Shown here one piece after another: positions 1-6,776 of a stretch of DNA of 15,228 nucleotides (within the stretch, counting starts at the first letter, position 1; each line of letters begins with the position of its first letter). Made by a program: the position numbers and the translations under genes. The stretch comes from an uncultured bacterium (GTDB taxonomy: Bacteria > Bacillota > Clostridia > Lachnospirales > Lachnospiraceae). The notes beneath the pieces are model-generated. The model saw only the letters and a program-made list of their open reading frames with translations, was not told the DNA's origin and did no database searches. Where the stretch lies: positions 1 through 15,228 of the forward strand of contig CAJMMS010000040.1 in the NCBI GenBank assembly GCA_905214675.1, written 5' to 3'.

Positions 1-1
1 A

Positions 2-1894
2 TTAGATTCCCAGTGCAGTTCTCTTCTCTTCGATTCTTGCGATCATAGCATCGCCCAGTTTGTCAATATCTTTTTCTACGGTGTATGCAGCTTCTACCCA
101 GTCACGTACGCCTTCTGTCAGCAGATGTGCGATCTGGTCAGAACCGGATACATACGGATCAACGCCCAGGAAAGTATCGATACCGGTAGCTACTACATAG
201 TTACCGATGGATACTGCTTTTTCGGACATCCATTCCGGCGCACATCCGACAACAGGGAGCTGAGAAATGTTCAGCCCGGAATCTTTTGACAGCTCTGCCG
301 CCAGGATCATCATACGGGAAATATCTACGCAGGATCCCATATGCAGTACCGGTGGGATATCAGCCAGTTCGCATACTCTCTTCAGACCTGCTCCGCAGAG
401 TTCTTTTGCTTCTTTGTCCATCAGACCTGCTTTTGCAGCAGCCTGTGCAGAACATCCGGAAGCGATGATGATGATATCGTTTGCGATCATCTTCTTCATC
501 AGCTCAATATGGGCGGTATCCGGTCTCACTTTCGGATTGTTGCATCCAACCATGGCAACTGCACCGCGGATAACACCGGATGTGATACACTCCAGAAGAG
601 GTTTTGTTGTTCCCATCTCATCAACCTGAGAGTTTGCAACACCATCCAGAGTTTTAACGATTGCTTCTACAGAATATCCAACCGTTGCTTTCTGTTTCAT
701 ATCCGGGATATGTACCAGTTCCGGTTTTCTGTTCTTGAAGTTTTCGATCGCCATCTTAACGATTGCTTTTGCATTTTCTCCTGCTGTCTCTGCATTGAAA
801 CGAATGTACTCAGCATCCGGCATCTGTGCGATCGGAGAAGTGGTCACAAACTTGGTATGGAAACATTTGCTCAGAGGGCCAAGTGCCGGGAAGATACACT
901 GAACGTCTACAACGATTGCTTCACATGCACCGGTCAGTACTACGTTTTCCTGCTGCAGGAAGTTACCTGCCATCGGAATACCACGACGCATTGCAACTTC
1001 GTTTGAAGTACAGCATACACCGGATACGGTGATTCCCTTTGCTCCCATTTCTTTTGCGTAAGCGATCATTTCCGGATCATCTGCATATTCACAAATCATC
1101 TCAGACAGTGATGGATCATGTCCATGAACAACGATGTTTACGTTTTCAGCAACCATAACACCCAGGTTTGCTTCTGTTTCGATCGGCTTCGGTGTTCCGA
1201 ACAGTACGTCTGAGAACTCAGTACCGGCCATGGAACCGCCCCATCCATCAGACAGACCAGCTCTTAAGGACTGACGGATCAGTGCCTCAGGCAGGGAAGA
1301 ACATCCCATATGGGACATATGTAAAGAACATGATACCTCGCGGTCAATCGCTCTTGGTGCGATCTCTTCTCTCTCCCAGATCTCCTGTGTATGCTTCGGA
1401 GCTCTCTTTAAGAAGTTCTGTGTACCGAATACTTTACCGTACTCGCTCATTCCCAGATATGCCATCTCGTGTGCCAGATCATAAATATCTTTTCCTTCTG
1501 TCTCAACACCCCATTCTTTTGCGATGCGGATCAGCTTCTCAGGATCTTTTACCTTGTAAGGTCCTTCTGGTTTTGCACAGTACAGTGTGTGGCAGATCTC
1601 ACGTCCGTGATCGGAATGTGTTGCTGCTCCGCCTGCTGTAAATTTCAGGTAGTTACGTCCTACAATACCGTGTACGTCGCATCCACAGATACCTCTTGGT
1701 GCCTTCGGTGTGATACGGCATGGTCCCATTGCACAGATACGGCAGCAGACACCCTGCTCACCGAATTTACAGTGTGGGGTCTGTTTTGCTGCACGGTACT
1801 GCCATGCATCTGCTCCTACTTTTTTCCCTGTTTCCAGAAGTTTCTCTGTAGCCGCTTCGAATTCTTCAACGGTTGTCAATTTAAAGTTTCCCAT
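2..1894 (-). CDS. cooS: Anaerobic Ni-Fe carbon monoxide dehydrogenase catalytic subunit
   Basis: Cytoplasmic enzyme interconverting CO and CO2, supplying CO to acetyl-CoA synthase or electrons from CO. Numbering here is from the ATG at 1897. C43 and C51 match the D-cluster ligands; C52, C55, C60 and C71 match the B-cluster. All C-cluster ligands known from Carboxydothermus CooS-II have counterparts: H260, C296, C334, C452, C482 and C523, plus the catalytic lysine K560 in SEKA. This supports an active enzyme rather than a hybrid-cluster relative. Length (about 630 aa) is normal. Of the four tunnel histidines, H94, H97 and H103 are present but the third is E100. Two ATGs are adjacent; GGAGG (1901-1905) is 3 nt from the first and 6 nt from the second, so the second (1894) is preferred. 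The neighbours cooC, metF and cooT suggest the acetogenic AcsA role, but no acetyl-CoA synthase gene is in view, so acsA versus cooS stays open. Confidence 0.96.
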   Translation of the reverse strand: MGNFKLTTVEEFEAATEKLLETGKKVGADAWQYRAAKQTPHCKFGEQGVCCRICAMGPCRITPKAPRGICGCDVHGIVGRNYLKFTAGGAATHSDHGREICHTLYCAKPEGPYKVKDPEKLIRIAKEWGVETEGKDIYDLAHEMAYLGMSEYGKVFGTQNFLKRAPKHTQEIWEREEIAPRAIDREVSCSLHMSHMGCSSLPEALIRQSLRAGLSDGWGGSMAGTEFSDVLFGTPKPIETEANLGVMVAENVNIVVHGHDPSLSEMICEYADDPEMIAYAKEMGAKGITVSGVCCTSNEVAMRRGIPMAGNFLQQENVVLTGACEAIVVDVQCIFPALGPLSKCFHTKFVTTSPIAQMPDAEYIRFNAETAGENAKAIVKMAIENFKNRKPELVHIPDMKQKATVGYSVEAIVKTLDGVANSQVDEMGTTKPLLECITSGVIRGAVAMVGCNNPKVRPDTAHIELMKKMIANDIIIIASGCSAQAAAKAGLMDKEAKELCGAGLKRVCELADIPPVLHMGSCVDISRMMILAAELSKDSGLNISQLPVVGCAPEWMSEKAVSIGNYVVATGIDTFLGVDPYVSGSDQIAHLLTEGVRDWVEAAYTVEKDIDKLGDAMIARIEEKRTALGI

Positions 1895-1942
1895 CATCTA
1901 CCTCCTTGTTTATGGGTTCCCATCCCACAGGTTTTCTCAGAT

Positions 1943-1970
1943 CATATCCTATCCGCCCCCATGGGATATG
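1943..1970 (-). promoter_or_regulatory. Hairpin in the cooC-cooS spacer
   Basis: A perfect 7-bp inverted repeat (CATATCC at 1943-1949, GGATATG at 1964-1970) with a 14-nt loop. It lies about 40 nt upstream of the cooS ribosome binding site, in the transcribed spacer. The G-rich loop on the minus strand and neighbouring TATCC/GGATA copies allow alternative pairings. A role in cooS mRNA stability or translation is inference. Confidence 0.4.
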
Positions 1971-1986
1971 GTGTTTTGAAATAAAT

Positions 1987-2010
1987 CCCCTCACGGCTTC
2001 CCGTAAGGGG
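1987..2010 (-). promoter_or_regulatory. Strong intercistronic hairpin after cooC (possible partial terminator)
   Basis: On the minus strand CCCCTTACGG pairs with CCGTGAGGGG across a GAAG loop: a 10-bp stem with one non-Watson-Crick position, starting 7 nt past the cooC stop and followed by ATTTATTT. The tail is A/T-rich but has no clean U run, so it may act as a leaky terminator, an RNA-processing site or a 3' stabiliser. Any of these would set the cooS to cooC ratio. No candidate promoter for cooS alone was recognised in the spacer. Confidence 0.55.
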
Positions 2011-2017
2011 CTGTGCT

Positions 2018-2788
2018 TTATAAGCTGATAGAGTCCAGTATTTTATACAGCGCAGTTTTTACCGCTGCATTTTCCGGAAGCTCTGTCATTGGCTTTCCGT
2101 TACAGTCATACTCATAGACTTCCTGATCCTGCGGAACGACGCCAAAAAGCGTAAGACCCTGTCTCTCAATCTCTTCTTTTGTTCCGTCGTTCAGTTTGCC
2201 TTCCGGTGCACGGTTTACGATCAGTCCGATCTGTTTTGGATTAAGTCCGCACTCTTTCACCAGTCCGGCAATGCGTCCAACTGCCTGAACGCCTCGTCTG
2301 GAGCAGTCGCTCACAAGAATGACGGTATCAACTTTCGGCAAGATGCCGCGGCTGATATGTTCCATCCCTGCTTCATTGTCTACGACCATGTATTTGTAGT
2401 TCGGTGTCAGTTTCTGTACCTGTGCCTGAAGCAGACCATTTACAAAACAGTAGCATCCTTTGCCCTGTGTCCTGCCCATGACGAGCATATCATAGTCATC
2501 TTCTTCGACCAGGCAGCGATTCATCATGATCTCTGCATAGTCTGCTTTTGACATACTTGGCGGGATCGGGCTTTTTGCACTGTTTGCTGCATTTTCAATC
2601 TGCTCACGAACTTCACCGAGTGTCATCTCCACTTCAACGCCAAGTACTTCGTTTAAGTTGGAATTGGCATCTGCATCCACCGCAAGAACCGGTTTTTTCC
2701 CTTTCTCACAAAGATACTGTATCAAAAGCCCGCACAGCGTTGTCTTTCCCACGCCGCCTTTTCCTGCAACGGCTATTACCTGTGCCAT
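2018..2788 (-). CDS. cooC: CooC-type nickel-insertion ATPase (CODH maturation)
   Basis: MinD/ParA-like P-loop ATPase of 256 aa that uses ATP to load nickel into the CODH C-cluster. The deviant Walker A GKGGVGKTT is at residues 9-17 with its signature lysine, followed by VDADANSNL at 38-46. The C-Y-C motif at 112-114 coincides with the Cys-x-Cys pair of characterised CooC1, where the two cysteines of each monomer bind metal at the dimer interface. The VDNEAGMEHISR segment (136-147) is also typical of CooC/AcsF. The start has GGAGG at 2797-2801, 8 nt upstream. It follows metF after a 31-nt gap and precedes cooS, its presumed client, so co-expression is expected. AcsF, which matures acetyl-CoA synthase, is a close relative and cannot be excluded from sequence alone. 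Confidence 0.94.
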   Translation of the reverse strand: MAQVIAVAGKGGVGKTTLCGLLIQYLCEKGKKPVLAVDADANSNLNEVLGVEVEMTLGEVREQIENAANSAKSPIPPSMSKADYAEIMMNRCLVEEDDYDMLVMGRTQGKGCYCFVNGLLQAQVQKLTPNYKYMVVDNEAGMEHISRGILPKVDTVILVSDCSRRGVQAVGRIAGLVKECGLNPKQIGLIVNRAPEGKLNDGTKEEIERQGLTLFGVVPQDQEVYEYDCNGKPMTELPENAAVKTALYKILDSISL

Positions 2789-2819
2789 AAATATTTCCTC
2801 CTGTTACCTGTTTCTTAAA

Positions 2820-3752
2820 TTATACCAGTGTACGCAGACCGGAACGGTTGATGATCTCAGAAACATCTTTCCATTTGTTCAGTGCATACAGATGGATGCC
2901 CTCAACGCCCAGTGCACGGTATGTATCGATCTGTTTGATCGTGTATTCGATACCTTCTTCTTTGAATTCTGCAACTTTCTTGTCGTAGAATAAATCAAAC
3001 GGTTTGCCCTCTGCATCTTTTGCTGCAAATGGGTTCGGGAACAGCCAGTGTCTGGAGATCAGTCTGGAAAGTTCACGATCCATTACACAGCCGTTACGTG
3101 ACAGTGCCATATTGATCGTAGCTGCCTGATCCAGGATCGGCATAACTCCTACGTCTACCGGCATGGTAACACCTGCTTTACGGATTGCATCCAGCCAGTA
3201 TTTGAACTGTTCCATATCCCAGCAGAGCTGTGTCATGATGTAGTCTGCACCATTGTCCTGTTTCTGTTTCAAAACTGCGATATCTGCTTCCAGGCTTCGG
3301 CAGGAAATGTGGCCTTCCGGTGATCCTGCCACTGCGATTTCGAACTTGTCGCCGTACTGGTCACGGACAAATTTTACCAGGTCTGTAGCGTAATCGAAAT
3401 CTCCCATGGTGCTTGTCTCGCCCATCGGGAAGTCACCGCGCAGTGCCAACATATGGTCAACGCCTTCTTCCAGGTACTGATCTAACTGTTCTCTGATGCC
3501 TTCTTTTGTATTTTTGATTACGGTGAAATGTGTTACAGGGATGGAACCTGCTTTCTTGATCATCTGACATACTTCACGGTTTGCACCAACGTTTCCGCCG
3601 CCGGCTCCGTAAGTACAGGAAATGTATTCTGGTTTGAACTCCATCAGATGATCGATCGTTCCCGGCAGATTTGCCATACCTTTTTCTGTTTTTGGTGGGA
3701 ATAATTCAAAAGAGAGAAGCTGCTTCTCTTTCATCTTTTCAGATAATTTCAT
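2820..3752 (-). CDS. metF: 5,10-methylenetetrahydrofolate reductase (MetF type)
   Basis: Flavin enzyme reducing methylene-THF to methyl-THF, the last folate step of the Wood-Ljungdahl methyl branch and the methyl source for methionine. The predicted 310-aa TIM barrel has FELFPPK near residue 15 with the catalytic glutamate E16, TYGAGG at 47-52, LRGD at 104-107 (flavin-proximal aspartate), PEGH at 145-148 and the folate-contacting Q175 in MTQLCWD. Length is close to the E. coli enzyme, so no electron-transfer domain is fused. An ATG also exists at 3761, but GGAGGT (3762-3767) abuts it with zero spacing and is 9 nt from the ATG at 3752, so the inner start is chosen. Its place between cooT and cooC argues for a role in acetogenesis. 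No MetV or RnfC2 partner gene is visible; the electron donor is unknown. Confidence 0.93.
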   Translation of the reverse strand: MKLSEKMKEKQLLSFELFPPKTEKGMANLPGTIDHLMEFKPEYISCTYGAGGGNVGANREVCQMIKKAGSIPVTHFTVIKNTKEGIREQLDQYLEEGVDHMLALRGDFPMGETSTMGDFDYATDLVKFVRDQYGDKFEIAVAGSPEGHISCRSLEADIAVLKQKQDNGADYIMTQLCWDMEQFKYWLDAIRKAGVTMPVDVGVMPILDQAATINMALSRNGCVMDRELSRLISRHWLFPNPFAAKDAEGKPFDLFYDKKVAEFKEEGIEYTIKQIDTYRALGVEGIHLYALNKWKDVSEIINRSGLRTLV

Positions 3753-3798
3753 AGTTAACATACCTCCATTTTATTTTAATTTTATTTATTGATAACTG

Positions 3799-3990
3799 CT
3801 AGGATTCCACGCAGTTGATCTTCACAATACTGTTGGCAAGGTCTACCATTACAATAGTACCTTCTACCACTTTCTGCTCGCCCATCACATCCGTAAGGGT
3901 GATCGTCTCTCCATCGACATCGATCCTGCTCACAAACTCAAACAGTTTCGTCTCCGGATCCTGAGCTTTGTATACTGCTGCAAGACACAT
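3799..3990 (-). CDS. cooT: CooT-family small nickel-binding protein
   Basis: A 63-residue protein starting Met-Cys-Leu-Ala. Cys2 directly after the initiator is the hallmark of the CooT family, whose Rhodospirillum rubrum member is a small homodimeric Ni(II)-binding protein needed for CODH maturation. The rest is a compact, beta-rich chain with the conserved pattern LTDVMGEQ (32-39) and IVMVDLANSIVKI (46-58). It is probably cytoplasmic; no signal or membrane segment is seen. GGAGG at 3998-4002 sits 7 nt upstream of the ATG. It starts 14 nt after the His-rich gene and ends 46 nt before metF, so it belongs to the same transcript. A second cysteine (C60) lies near the C-terminus. Family assignment is from length, N-terminus and context. 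Confidence 0.88.
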   Translation of the reverse strand: MCLAAVYKAQDPETKLFEFVSRIDVDGETITLTDVMGEQKVVEGTIVMVDLANSIVKINCVES

Positions 3991-4004
3991 AATTTCGCCT
4001 CCTG

Positions 4005-4334
4005 TTAATTTTCTTTTACAGTGGCAAGTGCAACACTCAGATACAGGTTGCCTTTCTGGAATTCATCAACCGCTTTGCGTATCTGTTCCGCCGCTGTATC
4101 CATGCCGGCTTTCCGCAATTTTTCAGCCATCTGGTCCAGTTCTGCAGCATGATGTTCGTTGTGCTGCAGCATATATGTCAAAAGTGCAATGTTTTCTTTT
4201 TTCGGATCATGCGTCTCACATCCACTGCATCCTTCCTGACATGCACCGTCATGCGGATGCGTATGTCCGTGCTCATGGCTGTGTTCATGTCCATGAGGGC
4301 AAACATTGCCATTCTCATCTTTTACGATATGCAC
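4005..4334 (-). CDS. His-rich putative nickel-binding protein, first gene of the CODH operon
   Basis: A 109-aa protein in two parts. The N-terminal 42 residues form a metal-binding tail: histidine occupies every second position from 14 to 28 (eight in register), followed by C32-x3-C36-x2-C39 and H42, with C12 in front. Residues 46-109 look like an alpha-helical domain with a further His cluster (H58, H61, H62). There is no signal peptide or membrane segment. Such tails occur in nickel chaperones and stores (HypB, UreE, CooJ); beside cooT and cooC a nickel-supply role for CODH is the natural inference. It is not clearly homologous to CooJ, whose His-rich part is C-terminal. Zinc or cobalt binding is possible. 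The start codon is GTG (4334), with an AAGGAG-type site (GGAG 4344-4347) 9 nt upstream. About 50 nt of leader separate it from the predicted transcription start. Confidence 0.82.
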   Translation of the reverse strand: MHIVKDENGNVCPHGHEHSHEHGHTHPHDGACQEGCSGCETHDPKKENIALLTYMLQHNEHHAAELDQMAEKLRKAGMDTAAEQIRKAVDEFQKGNLYLSVALATVKEN

Positions 4335-4391
4335 TCCTATCTACTCCTTTCTGTACCTGCAAAATTACGCAAATACCCTTATATTGACAAC

Positions 4392-4420
4392 ATTATAACA
4401 CAGCATTTATGAATTCTCAA
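4392..4420 (-). promoter_or_regulatory. Sigma-A promoter of the CODH operon
   Basis: On the minus strand, TTGAGA (4415-4420) and a perfect TATAAT (4392-4397) are 17 nt apart, with an extended -10 (TG one base before TATAAT). The start would be near 4385, giving a leader of about 50 nt. Upstream of the -35 the DNA is A-rich (AAAAAAATAC on the minus strand), resembling an UP element. Confidence 0.75.
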
Positions 4421-4428
4421 CAAGAGAA
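4414..4428. promoter_or_regulatory. Short inverted repeat over the -35 of the CODH promoter
   Basis: TTCTC (4414-4418) and GAGAA (4424-4428) are inverted around a 5-nt centre and cover the -35 hexamer. The position suits a repressor operator, but the arms are short, so chance is a real alternative. Confidence 0.25.
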
Positions 4429-4486
4429 GATGTATTTTTTTCAATAATCTCAGAGATATCGACGAAACTTCTACTTTCTCAAAAAT

Positions 4487-4876
4487 TTACATCATATTTT
4501 CAAATATATAAAATAATATAGCTATAATTGCCGTGATCAGGTAAATAATTATACGCAGTCTGTTGTTTGTGTTATCTTTTTTTTCCTTCCTGTTTTCCTT
4601 TACTCTTGTTTCCAGATAATCAGAATACTGTCCGGCATTATTTTTTGCAGTTTTTGTCTTTTTATGTGGCTTTTTATTGCTGTCATATTTTTTGTGCAGT
4701 TCCCTGTGGATTCCTTCCATCTGTGGAAGTTCATACTCCTCCATCCGGAACCGCTCGTCATCCTCGAAAAGATCGACTTCTTCCATTCCAGGCGGCCGGT
4801 TAAAATAGGCACACTGTGGACAGATCCCATCATATTTATCATACTTGAAAATCGTTTTACAACGTTTGCACTGCAT
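4487..4876 (-). CDS. Small zinc-ribbon protein with C-terminal membrane anchor
   Basis: Unnamed 129-aa protein. It opens with a zinc ribbon, CKRC at residues 3-6 and CPQC at 19-22. A charged, acidic-then-basic middle of about 85 residues (Glu/Asp near 30-50, Lys/Asn near 65-105) leads to one hydrophobic segment near 107-125 (IIIYLITAIIAILFYIF) and a short tail. It is probably membrane-tethered with the ribbon in the cytoplasm; function unknown. The reading frame is open to an ATG at 4927, but that codon overlaps a candidate -10 box and has no ribosome site. The ATG at 4876 has GGGGGG 6 nt upstream and begins directly at the ribbon, so it is chosen. The gene is more A/T-rich than its neighbours. 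It lies between the ABC transporter and the CODH operon and is probably an independent unit. Confidence 0.75.
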   Translation of the reverse strand: MQCKRCKTIFKYDKYDGICPQCAYFNRPPGMEEVDLFEDDERFRMEEYELPQMEGIHRELHKKYDSNKKPHKKTKTAKNNAGQYSDYLETRVKENRKEKKDNTNNRLRIIIYLITAIIAILFYIFENMM

Positions 4877-4925
4877 CTGCATCCCCCCGTTTCCATCCAG
4901 GTAAAAAGAAAAGCCTGCCGATTCC

Positions 4926-4954
4926 ATGATAAGACATTATCGTGAAATCAGCAA
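4926..4954 (-). promoter_or_regulatory. Candidate promoter of the zinc-ribbon gene
   Basis: On the minus strand, TTGCTG (4949-4954) and TATCAT (4926-4931) are 17 nt apart. The -10 matches five of six consensus bases, the -35 only TTG. Transcription would start near 4919, past the ATG at 4927, which fits the downstream start. Confidence 0.4.
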
Positions 4955-4994
4955 GCTTTTTCCGCTTTTCGATGATTGTTTTATTCTAACTAAT

Positions 4995-5016
4995 AAGGAA
5001 AACTCCATGCTTCCTT
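4995..5016 (-). terminator. Weak hairpin after the ABC transporter genes
   Basis: AAGGAA (4995-5000) and TTCCTT (5011-5016) form a 6-bp stem with a 10-nt loop just after the ATPase stop. No uridine run follows, so termination would be inefficient; it may only stabilise the mRNA end. Confidence 0.25.
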
Positions 5017-5019
5017 TGC

Positions 5020-5814
5020 TTATGCAAGCATCATTCTGTCGTTTGCAAATTCTCCGCCGCTTGCCTGTTCGAACTTGGCAAGCAGGTCGCTGACCTGAAG
5101 ATTTTTCTTTTCTTCTCCGGCCACATCATAAATGATCCGTCCTTCATGCATCATGATCAGACGGTTTCCAAGGCGGATCGCATCTTTCATGTTATGCGTT
5201 ACCATCATGGCTGTCAGATGATGCTCTGCAATGATCTTTTCGGTAAGTGCCAGTACTTTTGCAGCCGTTTTCGGATCCAGTGCTGCCGTATGCTCATCCA
5301 GCAGAAGCAGTTGCGGTTTCTGAAGAGATGCCATCAGAAGGGTCAGTGCCTGACGCTGACCGCCGGAAAGCAATCCGACTTTGCTTGTCATACGGTCTTC
5401 CAGTCCAAGATCCAGTGCCGTTAACTGTTCTTTATAAAATGCCTGCTCATCTTTTCCGATCGCCCATTTCAGTCCACGTTTTTTGCCGCGGCGATATGCA
5501 AGTGCCAGATTTTCCTGGATCTCCATGCCGGCCGCCGTTCCTTTCATCGGGTCTTGGAATACTCTTCCCAGATATTTTGCTCTGGCATGCTCCGGTTTTC
5601 TGGAGATATCCGTTCCATCCAGAATGATCTTTCCTTCATCGATTGGATAAACGCCCGCGATCATATTCAGCATCGTTGATTTTCCAGCACCGTTTCCGCC
5701 GATGATCGTCACAAAATCTTCCGACTGAAGGGTCAGTTCCAGTCCCTGCAGAGCCTTTTTCTCGTTGATCGTTCCTTTATTAAAGGTCTTTTTTACGTTA
5801 TGAAGTTCAAGCAT
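5020..5814 (-). CDS. ABC transporter ATP-binding protein (TrpXYZ-like importer)
   Basis: A 264-aa nucleotide-binding subunit that should power uptake through the adjacent permease. Walker A GGNGAGKS is at 39-46, the Q-loop glutamine at 87 (VFQDPM), the signature LSGGQ at 149-153, Walker B LLLLDE at 169-174, a D-loop ALD at 178-180 and the switch histidine at 207 (THNM), so all catalytic elements are intact. The frame runs upstream to an ATG at 5892 inside the permease gene, but GGGGG (5823-5827) is 8 nt from the ATG at 5814, where family homology also starts (LELHNVKKTF). It overlaps the permease end by 8 bp, suggesting translational coupling. The substrate cannot be read from this subunit. 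Confidence 0.92.
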   Translation of the reverse strand: MLELHNVKKTFNKGTINEKKALQGLELTLQSEDFVTIIGGNGAGKSTMLNMIAGVYPIDEGKIILDGTDISRKPEHARAKYLGRVFQDPMKGTAAGMEIQENLALAYRRGKKRGLKWAIGKDEQAFYKEQLTALDLGLEDRMTSKVGLLSGGQRQALTLLMASLQKPQLLLLDEHTAALDPKTAAKVLALTEKIIAEHHLTAMMVTHNMKDAIRLGNRLIMMHEGRIIYDVAGEEKKNLQVSDLLAKFEQASGGEFANDRMMLA

Positions 5815-6730
5815 TGTCATTTCCCCCTTCCTTATAAGCACTTCTGATCTTCCATTTGTTAATGGCAACCGGAACACAAAGTGCAAGTGCAACGATCACT
5901 GCGGAAAGGAGTTTCATGTCGTTCGCATCCATACCAAGCTGCAGTACGATCGCACGGATCAGGAAATATACAACCGAACCGACAACCGCAGATATCAGGC
6001 GGCTTCCAAAAGAACGCAGTCTTCCAAGAAGCACTTCACCGATAACGATGGAAGCCAGGCCAATAACAATGGCACCGGTTCCCATATTGATGTCACCAAA
6101 TTTCTGGCTCTGGCATACCAGTGCTCCGGACACTGCAACCAGGCCGTTGCTGAGCATCAGTGCGATCATTTTTGTTTTTCTGGTATCGACACCAAGGGCA
6201 CGGATCATCGCTTCATTGTTACCGGTAGCACGCAGTGCCGCACCGATCTCCGTTCCGAACAGCCAGTAGAGGAAAACGATCATCAGTGCCGCTATGATCA
6301 GTCCGACGATCAGAGAAACCTGAGACTGAGTCAGTCCGGTACTTTTTACAACTTCTGAAAAAATTGTCTGTGCTTTCAGAAGCGGAACATTGGACTTTCC
6401 GCTCATGATACGCAGATTGATCGACCACAGTGCGATCTGTGTCAGGATACCGGAAAGGATCGCCGGTATATCGAATACGGTATGTAAGAATCCGGTCACT
6501 GCTCCGGCTGCAAGTCCTGCAAGCAGTGCGATAAAAATTGCCAGAACCGGATTCATGCCTTTGTTTGCGATCATTGCCGCACAGACACATCCGCCAAGTG
6601 CAAAACTGCCGTCTACCGTCAGATCGGCAATATCCAATATCTTATAAGTTATATAAACGCCAAGAACCATCAGTCCCCAGAGCACACCCTGAGACACCGC
6701 TCCAAGCATCGCAAGTGCTACACCACTCAT
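5807..6730 (-). CDS. ABC transporter permease (BPD_transp_2 / TrpY-like)
   Basis: A 307-aa polytopic membrane protein with roughly eight to nine hydrophobic segments, the channel subunit of the importer. The early ITYKILDIADLTVDGSFALGG-type segment (about residues 27-47) and the cytoplasmic loop ALRATGNNEAMIRALGV (near 169-185), the expected ATPase contact, are typical of the LivH/CmpB-like permease family. The longest frame begins at 6742, but its ATG overlaps a GGAGG (6736-6740) that is 5 nt from the ATG at 6730; no ribosome site precedes 6742, so 6730 is chosen. It follows the lipoprotein gene by 90 nt and overlaps the ATPase gene. Related operons carry tryptophan, other aromatic amino acids or unknown ligands. 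Confidence 0.9.
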   Translation of the reverse strand: MSGVALAMLGAVSQGVLWGLMVLGVYITYKILDIADLTVDGSFALGGCVCAAMIANKGMNPVLAIFIALLAGLAAGAVTGFLHTVFDIPAILSGILTQIALWSINLRIMSGKSNVPLLKAQTIFSEVVKSTGLTQSQVSLIVGLIIAALMIVFLYWLFGTEIGAALRATGNNEAMIRALGVDTRKTKMIALMLSNGLVAVSGALVCQSQKFGDINMGTGAIVIGLASIVIGEVLLGRLRSFGSRLISAVVGSVVYFLIRAIVLQLGMDANDMKLLSAVIVALALCVPVAINKWKIRSAYKEGGNDNA

Positions 6731-6755
6731 ACTGTCCTCCATATTCGCTAAGATA

Positions 6756-6776
6756 AGGGAAGCACTTTGCCTCCCT
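6756..6776 (-). promoter_or_regulatory. Hairpin between the lipoprotein and permease genes
   Basis: An 8-bp stem including one G-U pair (6756-6763 with 6769-6776) closes a 5-nt loop in the 90-nt spacer. No long U run follows. Hairpins here in importer operons often protect the binding-protein mRNA or trim downstream transcription, so the binding protein is made in excess; that is inference here. Confidence 0.45.

Noticed and set aside
341..1006. Long plus-strand frames opposite cooS
   Set aside because: Antisense to a gene with all metal ligands intact; the translation is Cys/Phe/His-rich and matches nothing.
1895..2017. Known NiCo or cobalamin riboswitch before cooS
   Set aside because: The hairpins are real, but I could not match the conserved sequences of either class; kept only as an unclassified structured spacer.
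4384..4412. Plus-strand promoter starting with TTGACA at 4384
   Set aside because: The -10 at 17-nt spacing (TTATGA) is poor and no plus-strand gene follows; the minus-strand promoter overlapping it is far better.
5815..5892. N-terminal extension of the ABC ATPase to an ATG at 5892
   Set aside because: It lies inside the permease gene in another frame, is non-homologous, and the ribosome site fits the ATG at 5814.
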